21,931 nucleotides of DNA from CAZXYF01 sp964644705 (lineage in GTDB: Bacteria > Planctomycetota > Brocadiia > SM23-32), in contig CAZXYF010000034.1 in assembly GCA_964644705.1 (NCBI GenBank), positions 1 through 21,931 on the forward strand. Direction: 5' to 3'. Positions 16,211-21,931 of the stretch are shown here, one piece after another. Below the pieces are notes generated by a model. That model saw nothing but the letters and a program-made list of their open reading frames with translations, did not search any database and had not been told where the DNA came from. How positions within the stretch are numbered: position 1 is the stretch's first letter; every line of letters starts with the position of its first letter. The position numbers and the translations under genes were made by a program.

Positions 16211-16606
16211 AGTAAACGCCACTCCATGGCTCACCCACCTCCACCAAGGCGACCCCGTCACATCTCCATGTTCGCGCCCAGAAATGTCCCTCAGCCCACA
16301 ATTGGACCCGTGAACTGATAAATCGAATCGGCAACATAAAAAAAGATTGCGACGGATGCGCAGGGGAAACCCACTCCCCCTCCGACCGCCCCCTGCAACG
16401 GTGGAGCCCATACTATTGATCTGTATAGCATCGTGTGCTATATATTAGAATAGTTCCACCGGCCATATTCCCGAACAGGACGGTCATCAGAAAAGCCTGC
16501 GGCTGGATGCGATGCGTCCGGTCTGTGGAGTCATGATAACGCACTTTCCCGGATTTGTACGATACGAGTCAACAAAAACATACAACGCTGGGCGATAACT
16601 CCTGAT
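16211..16606. other. gene-free divergent intergenic stretch
   Basis: About 400 bp between the leftward cluster promoter and the Y-family polymerase gene. Apart from the palindrome and promoter-like pair at 16416-16444, nothing coding or RNA-like is seen. The last ~45 nt before 16607 lack a clear Shine-Dalgarno sequence. Confidence 0.5.
16416..16444 (+). promoter_or_regulatory. candidate promoter with overlapping operator palindrome
   Basis: TTGATC (16416-16421), 17 nt, TATATA (16439-16444). Inside it is the perfect inverted repeat TATAGCA (16424-16430) / TGCTATA (16436-16442) with a 5-nt spacer, whose right arm covers the -10. That layout fits a repressor site. It does not match the E. coli-type (CTGT-N8-ACAG) or Gram-positive LexA boxes. 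Confidence 0.35.
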
Positions 16607-17908
16607 ATGGACAACTCAATCATCCTCTACGTATCCGTGGATAATTTTGCCGTCTCCGCCGCCCGTGTTTCACATCCGACCTGGGACCGGTCTCCACTGG
16701 TGATCGTCACCTCGGTTCATCCCTACGGGGTGGTTCACTCCGCGTCGGGGCAGGCCATCCGGGAGGGAGTCCGCAAAGGAATGTCCCTTCGCCGGGCTCA
16801 GCAAAAATGTGCCCGGGCCCGGTTTGTGAATTTGGACGAAATCAATTACGAGCAATTCATGAACCCCATCTTCCATCTTCTCTCGCAATTGAGTCCGGAG
16901 ACACAGAGGGTTTCCGCTGATGAGGGCTTCGCGGACCTGGACGGATGCGAGCGATTACACGGAACGTGGTCGGCGCACCCTCTCGGTTTCCTGCCCTTTG
17001 CCAACCCCACCGCGGGAACTTATATCCGGGATGGAAACCGGCCTTCTCCACCACATAAACGAACACTCCCGCCCCGGAACGCCCGATGGATCACCGCTAT
17101 CGGCGCATGGCTCCGGCGGACCATTGAACATCGGATCGGTCTGCCCGTATCCATAGGATGCGCCAGCAATACTCTGGCCGCACAGTGTGCCTCACGTTTC
17201 ATATCCTCCCGTGGGCTGGTGTGGATCCAGCCCGGCGCGGAAGCTCAATTTTTCCAGCTGCTATCACTGAAAGACATACCGGGAATCGGCTCATCCATTG
17301 CATCCAAGCTGCACAAATGGAACATTCAAACCGTGAACGCCGCTCAGCGCTTATCGCCCCACATCCTTCGCACAACTTTTGGCCCAAAACGAGGAATAAA
17401 AATCCATCGTTTACTTCACGGTCAGCCCCCGCACAATGGAGGCTCATCGGATACTCCCCGGAAGATCTCACGCGAACGCACTTTCTGGGAACCATCCAAT
17501 GAATACCAGTTCGTTGAAGCTGTGCTTCATTATCTCGTTGAACTCGTGGGGAACCGGCTGCGCCACCAGGGATTGAGTACTGGAACTATCGGGGTGAGAC
17601 TCTGTTACCAGAACGCACACGCCCAAAAAAGTCGTAGCAGCTTGGCCGAGCATACGGATTCGAATAGCCGGATCTTTCAGTCGGCCCGGCACCAATTGAC
17701 CGCCAGGTGGAAACGCAACCACCGCGTGCGAGCAGTTGGCCTCACCGCATCCGCTCTGCGACAAACCCGGAAGAGGCAGAAAAAACTTTTCGACAGCGAC
17801 AACGATCGTCAGAGGCGATTGGATCGATGCGTGGATGCATTGCGCGACCGTTTCGGATTCGATGTGGTTCATCGCGGCCCATCAATTCACCTGGAGGCCG
17901 GATCATGA
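16607..17908 (+). CDS. Y-family DNA polymerase homologue with degenerate active site (ImuB/DinB-like)
   Basis: 433 residues. The Y-family fold is recognisable: palm start ILYVSVDNFAVSA (6-18), RVSADEGFADLD (101-112), thumb helix-hairpin-helix LKDIPGIGSSIASKL and the little-finger end DALRDRFGFDVVHRG. Compared with Dpo4 (numbers coincide), D105 and E106 are kept. The first metal-binding Asp (D7 in Dpo4) is Ser10, the steric gate (Y12) is Ala15, and the triphosphate-binding SYEAR motif is SGQAI (Y48 to G48, R51 to I51). A QKKLF sequence at 391-395 matches the sliding-clamp-binding pattern. Polymerase activity is therefore doubtful; an accessory, ImuB-like lesion-bypass role with a clamp contact is the best guess. 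An insertion of about 35 residues follows DLDGC. No imuA or dnaE2 is nearby. The RBS is weak. Confidence 0.82.
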   Translation: MDNSIILYVSVDNFAVSAARVSHPTWDRSPLVIVTSVHPYGVVHSASGQAIREGVRKGMSLRRAQQKCARARFVNLDEINYEQFMNPIFHLLSQLSPETQRVSADEGFADLDGCERLHGTWSAHPLGFLPFANPTAGTYIRDGNRPSPPHKRTLPPRNARWITAIGAWLRRTIEHRIGLPVSIGCASNTLAAQCASRFISSRGLVWIQPGAEAQFFQLLSLKDIPGIGSSIASKLHKWNIQTVNAAQRLSPHILRTTFGPKRGIKIHRLLHGQPPHNGGSSDTPRKISRERTFWEPSNEYQFVEAVLHYLVELVGNRLRHQGLSTGTIGVRLCYQNAHAQKSRSSLAEHTDSNSRIFQSARHQLTARWKRNHRVRAVGLTASALRQTRKRQKKLFDSDNDRQRRLDRCVDALRDRFGFDVVHRGPSIHLEAGS

Positions 17909-17967
17909 CCACAACCCCCGCCTGAACCCACTGGCCGGCGCGGCGAAACTGCCGGGTCAAGGGCGTT

Positions 17968-17995
17968 TTGAATCGGCCAACGGGTGCGCTATAAT
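17968..17995 (+). promoter_or_regulatory. promoter of purM
   Basis: TTGAAT (17968-17973), 16 nt, perfect TATAAT (17990-17995). The expected leader is ~60 nt and contains a small CGAAG/CTTCG stem (18001-18020). No PurR-type operator is recognised. Confidence 0.65.
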
Positions 17996-18064
17996 CGCAT
18001 CGAAGGGTGATTTTGCTTCGCCCACACTACCCAGTTTGTTTCATCCGCGGGCCGATACAATCAT

Positions 18065-19132
18065 ATGACACCTATCACATACAAAGACGCTGGAGTCGAT
18101 GTCGAGAAAGGCGATGAGTTTGCCGACACCATTCAGGGACTCATGCAGCGCACCTTCGATGGGCGGGTCGTTGGGGGAACGGGAGGATTTGCTGGACTTT
18201 TCTCCGTTGATTTCCATGATCGTCTCTGGCGCCGCAACTATCGCTATCCTGTCCTGGTCAGCTCCACCGATGGGGTTGGCACCAAGCTCAAGGTGGCGTT
18301 CCGTGCCGGCCGACATGACACCGTCGGTATCGATCTGGTGGCAATGTGCGTCAACGACATCATCGTGCTGGGCGCGGAACCGCTCTTTTTCCTGGATTAC
18401 CTGGCCACCGGTGAACTCGCCCCCCAGGCCATGCACCAGGTGGTGAAGGGGATCTCCGATGGCTGCCGCGAATGTGACTGCGCTCTGCTGGCCGGTGAAA
18501 CCGCTGAGATGCCGGGTTTCTACGATTCCGGCGAATATGATATGGCCGGATTCGTCGTCGGGGTGGTGGAAAAACGTAAAATCATTGATGGTGAAAAAGT
18601 CCGCCCGGGCGACGGCATCATTGGCCTCACCTCCAGCGGCATCCATTCCAACGGTTACTCACTCGCCCGAAAACTCATCTTCGAGGAAGCGGGGTTCCAG
18701 CCGGATGATACCCTCGCCGGACATGGACTGAACGAAACGGTGGCCGACGTGCTTCTGCGGCCCACTCGCATATACGCCCGCCCCATCCGGGAAGTGATGT
18801 GCTACTACCGCGTCAAACAGCCGGTTCACGCCATGGCCCACATCACCGGTGGGGGCCTTCCCGGCAACATTTCCCGGGTGCTGCCGGAGGATTGCGACGC
18901 AGATATTGACAGTCAAAGCTGGGAACGACACAAAATATTCGACATCATGCAGGAAATCGGCGACGTTCCAGAAGCGGAGATGTATAAAACATTCAACATG
19001 GGGATAGGGCTTGTCCTGATTGTGTCGTCGTATTTCGAACGCAGCATCATGGATACTCTCCGGCGACACGGGGCCGACCCGGTGTTGATCGGTCGAGTTC
19101 AGGAAGGTACCGGCGACGTGCATATCCGCTAG
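18065..19132 (+). CDS. purM: Phosphoribosylformylglycinamidine cyclo-ligase (AIR synthetase)
   Basis: 355 residues, the usual length. PurM closes FGAM to 5-aminoimidazole ribonucleotide with ATP, the fifth step of purine synthesis, in the cytoplasm as a dimer. Signature segments: YKDAGVDVEKGD (6-17), GGFAGLFSVD (40-49), SSTDGVGTKLKVA (66-78), NDIIVLGAEPLFFLDY (97-112), LLAGETAEMPGFY (141-153), GLTSSGIHSNGYSLAR (187-202), HITGGGLPGN (259-268) and TFNMGIGLV (309-317), all in the expected order with active-site residues intact. The start at 18065 is 3 codons before the conserved YKDAG. It is not clustered with other pur genes; a HEAT-repeat gene follows after 11 bp, so the two are co-transcribed. 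The Shine-Dalgarno sequence is weak. Confidence 0.97.
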   Translation: MTPITYKDAGVDVEKGDEFADTIQGLMQRTFDGRVVGGTGGFAGLFSVDFHDRLWRRNYRYPVLVSSTDGVGTKLKVAFRAGRHDTVGIDLVAMCVNDIIVLGAEPLFFLDYLATGELAPQAMHQVVKGISDGCRECDCALLAGETAEMPGFYDSGEYDMAGFVVGVVEKRKIIDGEKVRPGDGIIGLTSSGIHSNGYSLARKLIFEEAGFQPDDTLAGHGLNETVADVLLRPTRIYARPIREVMCYYRVKQPVHAMAHITGGGLPGNISRVLPEDCDADIDSQSWERHKIFDIMQEIGDVPEAEMYKTFNMGIGLVLIVSSYFERSIMDTLRRHGADPVLIGRVQEGTGDVHIR

Positions 19133-19143
19133 GGAGAACTGGC

Positions 19144-21759
19144 ATGAGAGGGGAACGAACCCGCGACCGCGATGCCCTAATCGATAAATATGGGATGAGT
19201 GCGCGACTGGCCGCCCGGGTTCTCGCCCTGCAGAGCGAAAAAATTGACCTGTCCCGTTCGATCCTGGAGACCGCCGTCACCGATCCTTCGCTCCAGAAGC
19301 TGCTGCTCAATCGCGATTTGCTGGATCAACCGGAATCCCTCACCTCCGAATGGCTCCAGAAACAGGCGGATGACTGCGGAGTCGAAGATGCCGACCTGTT
19401 GCGGACCGTGGAGGGCGAGGATGGCTGGACCACCATTGCGTTTGAGGACGATGTTCTGGCCGAAGGTATGAAGGAAACAGCCCCAGAACATGAAGTTGAT
19501 GCCAGTATGGTCCGGGCAGAAGACACTGAGATATCCCGGCGGGAGACCGAAGAGCTCTTCAGCCCGGAGGAGGTGGCCAAACTCCGCCTGACCGCCCTCA
19601 CCAGTCAGGAAACAGGAGAGCGTATCGAGGCGCTGCGAAAACTGATTTATGCGCCGCTGGACGACAGCGCCCGAGCCAGCATTTTCGTGCGCGCACTCAT
19701 CGATCCCGATGCTGCTCCGGAAGTCCGCCAGCAGGCCGTCCGATGCCTGCAGGAAATCGGCTTCCGGGAGGATTTCGCCCGCACCGTCCACGCCCTCTTC
19801 AAAGCCGACGACCAGGATGTGTTATACGCCATCCGTCGGCTGGACAGCATGCTGGATGAGGCGGATGATTCGGAACGAAGCGTGGCTCTGGCCGTTGTTC
19901 TGCGGATATTCGATGAATCCGATCGCCCACCCGTCCTGCAGGAACTGCTCGGGTTGATCTCCGATTCCGTTTCCGTGCTCACCCAGCACCGGAATAAAAC
20001 CGAACAATTCGTCCAAACGGGCCTGCGCAAACTCACCCGGTTTTACGCCCCCCTGTCGGATGAACTTCTGGCAACCCTTCGACAGAGTTACGAGACGGCT
20101 CCGGATATCGTCGGCCCTCTCCTCTGGAAAGAGCTGGACAGGAGCAGCGACCCGCGGGTACGCGCATTCATCGTTCACCTGCTTTCCCGAGTCATGGAAG
20201 AGGATGACAACCGCGAGAAACTGGCCGATGCGGCCATTGAGGAGCTGCTGAACACGGATTTACCGGAGGATCATCGGACGCAACTCCGTTACAGCCTGCT
20301 GCGCATGGGCGAGGCCACCGTGCACGTGGCCAATCAGCGCCTGACATCCGGCTCCGACCGCCGCAATGCCGAGCTGGTCCGGGTGCTGGATGTCGTGTGC
20401 ACCGAAGCAGACACGCCGACAAAAATGGTCAATGAAACCGTTCAGGCATTGCTTGATACGCTCAAGATTGGTGACCGGATCACCCGGAGGCGTATTGTCG
20501 AGGCTTCGGTCATCTCCGACTCCCGCGCCCGCCCGGAATTGCGTCAACAGGTGGCCGAAGAGTTGCTGGCCCACATTGGCGAATTCGGCATGGAAAACAC
20601 CGTGGATACGATCTGCCACACTCTGGAACAGATTGGGCCGCCGGCCATCGACCCGCTTTTTGATTTCATCCGCCGACGTTATCCCCAGCAGGACGCCGAT
20701 TCGCCCCTGCGGAGCCTGGGTCGAATTGCCGAAAAATGGCGGGAGCAAATCCCTGACGACCAGGTTGAGGAAGTGCTCGGCTACTGCATCGACCTGCTTG
20801 ATGATTCCAGGGCCAGCCGTGGCACTTTCACCATAACCCTGGCCTATTTCGTCGGCTACACCAGGCCAGGAGCCATCCGGTTCGGGGAAATACTGGACCA
20901 GCTGATAGACCTAACCGGTACGGCTGGATTCACCTTCGATGTGTTCGAGGCACTCGGCATACTGGCCGGGTCACCCAACATCGCGCCGGAGCATCAGCAG
21001 AAGCTTTTTGACCTGTTCCGCGACGTGCTCCACATGAAAACACCCGGCACCCAGGGCGTAAGGAAAGAAACCGAAGAGGGGCCGGTCTATGAATTCGGCC
21101 CTGAAATGATGTTCGATACCCGCCTCCTGCCCAGTGTTGTCAGGGGGCTGAAACAAATCGGTGTCAGCGCAGCCACCTCCGATGATTTGCGTCGGGAGGT
21201 GGTTAAGGAATTGCTCATCCTCTGGGAAGGGGTCTCCAACGTCCGTGTCGTGTGGGGACCAGGGGCGATGGGAGCCCTCGTGGAGGCCATCAGCGCCGTC
21301 GCGTGCTCCGACCACGTGTCCTCCCGGATGCGCACCCGCCTGGGGCACTCCATCCTCCGGTTTCTCAATAAAGTCAACGTCGTGCGCAGCATCGGGGCCA
21401 TTTGCGCGCGTCCTGCCGAGGATGAGCAAATGCGAGAGCTGTGTCTGGAAGCGGGCACGCGCATGCTTGAGGAGTGGCAGACATGCGAGGAACAGGATCA
21501 GGAACGACGCATCGCTCTGCTGGAAAGTCTCAGCCGGGTCGCCGCCAATAAGGGCCTGGATTCATCGGATAAGGATGTGGAACATCTGCGGAAAAACGTC
21601 ATGGACGCCCTCTTCCGCGCGCTGCGGGAGGGAATCGATGAGGCCCGTGAGCCGCTGGAACGTCTCCGCGACTGTCCCGCCCTGATGGAGGACAAACGAG
21701 AAAAAATTCGGGATCGCCTTACCCGTGTTTATGGACTTGTCCAAACCCATGAAGAGTGA
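19144..21759 (+). CDS. Large HEAT-repeat protein
   Basis: 871 residues, acidic, no signal peptide or membrane span, so cytoplasmic. From about residue 140 onward it is a run of helix pairs of HEAT/armadillo type, for example APEVRQQAVRCLQEIG, DPRVRAFIVHLLSRVMEE, RPELRQQVAEELLAHIGEFG and GPPAIDPLFDFIRRRYPQ. These build curved solenoids that bind partner proteins or nucleic acids. The first ~140 residues differ: a helical segment (LAARVLALQSEKIDLSRS), then an acidic linker ending in SPEEVAKLRLTALTSQETGE. A loop near 640-665 (GTQGVRKETEEGPVYEFGP) breaks the solenoid. Start: ATG with GGAG 7 nt upstream, 11 bp after purM, implying translational coupling. No catalytic motif is seen; partner and role are unknown. 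Confidence 0.85.
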   Translation: MRGERTRDRDALIDKYGMSARLAARVLALQSEKIDLSRSILETAVTDPSLQKLLLNRDLLDQPESLTSEWLQKQADDCGVEDADLLRTVEGEDGWTTIAFEDDVLAEGMKETAPEHEVDASMVRAEDTEISRRETEELFSPEEVAKLRLTALTSQETGERIEALRKLIYAPLDDSARASIFVRALIDPDAAPEVRQQAVRCLQEIGFREDFARTVHALFKADDQDVLYAIRRLDSMLDEADDSERSVALAVVLRIFDESDRPPVLQELLGLISDSVSVLTQHRNKTEQFVQTGLRKLTRFYAPLSDELLATLRQSYETAPDIVGPLLWKELDRSSDPRVRAFIVHLLSRVMEEDDNREKLADAAIEELLNTDLPEDHRTQLRYSLLRMGEATVHVANQRLTSGSDRRNAELVRVLDVVCTEADTPTKMVNETVQALLDTLKIGDRITRRRIVEASVISDSRARPELRQQVAEELLAHIGEFGMENTVDTICHTLEQIGPPAIDPLFDFIRRRYPQQDADSPLRSLGRIAEKWREQIPDDQVEEVLGYCIDLLDDSRASRGTFTITLAYFVGYTRPGAIRFGEILDQLIDLTGTAGFTFDVFEALGILAGSPNIAPEHQQKLFDLFRDVLHMKTPGTQGVRKETEEGPVYEFGPEMMFDTRLLPSVVRGLKQIGVSAATSDDLRREVVKELLILWEGVSNVRVVWGPGAMGALVEAISAVACSDHVSSRMRTRLGHSILRFLNKVNVVRSIGAICARPAEDEQMRELCLEAGTRMLEEWQTCEEQDQERRIALLESLSRVAANKGLDSSDKDVEHLRKNVMDALFRALREGIDEAREPLERLRDCPALMEDKREKIRDRLTRVYGLVQTHEE

Positions 21760-21863
21760 TTGCGAACGGTGGACAACGGAGAATCGGTGTTCGTAATTGC
21801 TGAACTTCCCTCCCAACCAGTAAACTGTATGTGTACCCATCTTCCGATATCTGACCAATACTC

Positions 21864-21931
21864 CAGGCCTGTCCACAATAGCGTTTTGAGAAGCATGGTT
21901 CTTTGTCTTTATCATCGTCTTTACCATAATC
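21864..21931 (+). repeat. 68-bp dispersed direct repeat, copy 2 (cut by window end)
   Basis: Same 68 bases as 1074-1141 with one substitution at 21876, same orientation, about 100 bp downstream of the HEAT-repeat gene. The match runs to the last base of the window, so its true length is unknown. The 104 bp before it (21760-21863) contain no gene. Confidence 0.9.

Noticed and set aside
16416..16444. Classical LexA box upstream of the polymerase gene
   Set aside because: The palindrome matches neither CTGT-N8-ACAG nor the CGAAC-N4-GTTCG type, so only a generic operator is claimed.
20260..20748. Minus-strand open frame within the HEAT-repeat gene, and similar long frames such as 2071-2598 and 14713-15306
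   Set aside because: They overlap well-supported genes fully and show no domain or codon signal of their own; GC-rich antisense shadows.
21759..21797. Terminator after the HEAT-repeat gene
   Set aside because: ATTGCGAAC/GTTCGTAAT can pair with one wobble, but the loop is 21 nt and no T-run follows.
1074..21931. Integrative element bounded by the 68-bp direct repeats as attachment sites
   Set aside because: The interval holds core genes (purM, rpsR, rpsU), no integrase, recombinase or phage genes, and neither repeat lies in a tRNA gene.

Overview
This 21.9 kb window is ordinary-density bacterial chromosome (roughly 54% GC by eye, Shine-Dalgarno sites before most genes, sigma70-like promoters). 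No tRNA, rRNA, CRISPR array, integrase or transposase is visible. The mix of genes suggests an uncultivated Gram-negative-type bacterium: a GHL6/GH42-trimerisation-like glycoside hydrolase, an OPT-like membrane protein, and an M28-like peptidase fused to an FtsX permease. By recollection of where such genes occur, a Hydrogenedentota, Sumerlaeota or Planctomycetota-like lineage is possible, but the sequence alone does not settle this. The window ends exactly inside a second copy of a 68-bp repeat, so it is probably a metagenomic contig broken at a repeat.

Layout, left to right. 207-3815: a SWIM zinc-finger protein (+), the first repeat copy, then a glycoside-hydrolase-like protein and a CvpA-type membrane protein (both -). 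3816-6895: an AT-richer gene-free stretch, an unrecognised membrane-anchored protein (+), a shared bidirectional terminator, a diiron ferritin-like protein (-) and an aldo/keto reductase (-). 6983-7809: a compact ribosomal island with rpsR (bS18, -) and rpsU (bS21, +) transcribed divergently from back-to-back promoters, each closed by its own hairpin terminator.

7808-16210 is the most unusual part. It is a probable three-gene minus-strand operon behind a perfect-consensus promoter (TTGACA-N16-TATAAT). The order is a 1,549-residue secreted M28-like peptidase/FtsX-permease fusion, an OPT-like multi-pass transporter, and a single-span membrane protein of unknown function. The M28 domain has lost several catalytic and zinc-binding positions, so it is probably a pseudo-peptidase or an altered enzyme. 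A nested hairpin lies in the gap before the last gene. No ABC ATPase is encoded alongside the FtsX half.

16424-21931: a Y-family DNA polymerase homologue lacking key active-site residues (ImuB-like degeneration) lies downstream of a palindrome that overlaps its putative promoter. Next is purM behind a clear promoter, coupled to an 871-residue HEAT-repeat protein, and then the second repeat copy at the window end.
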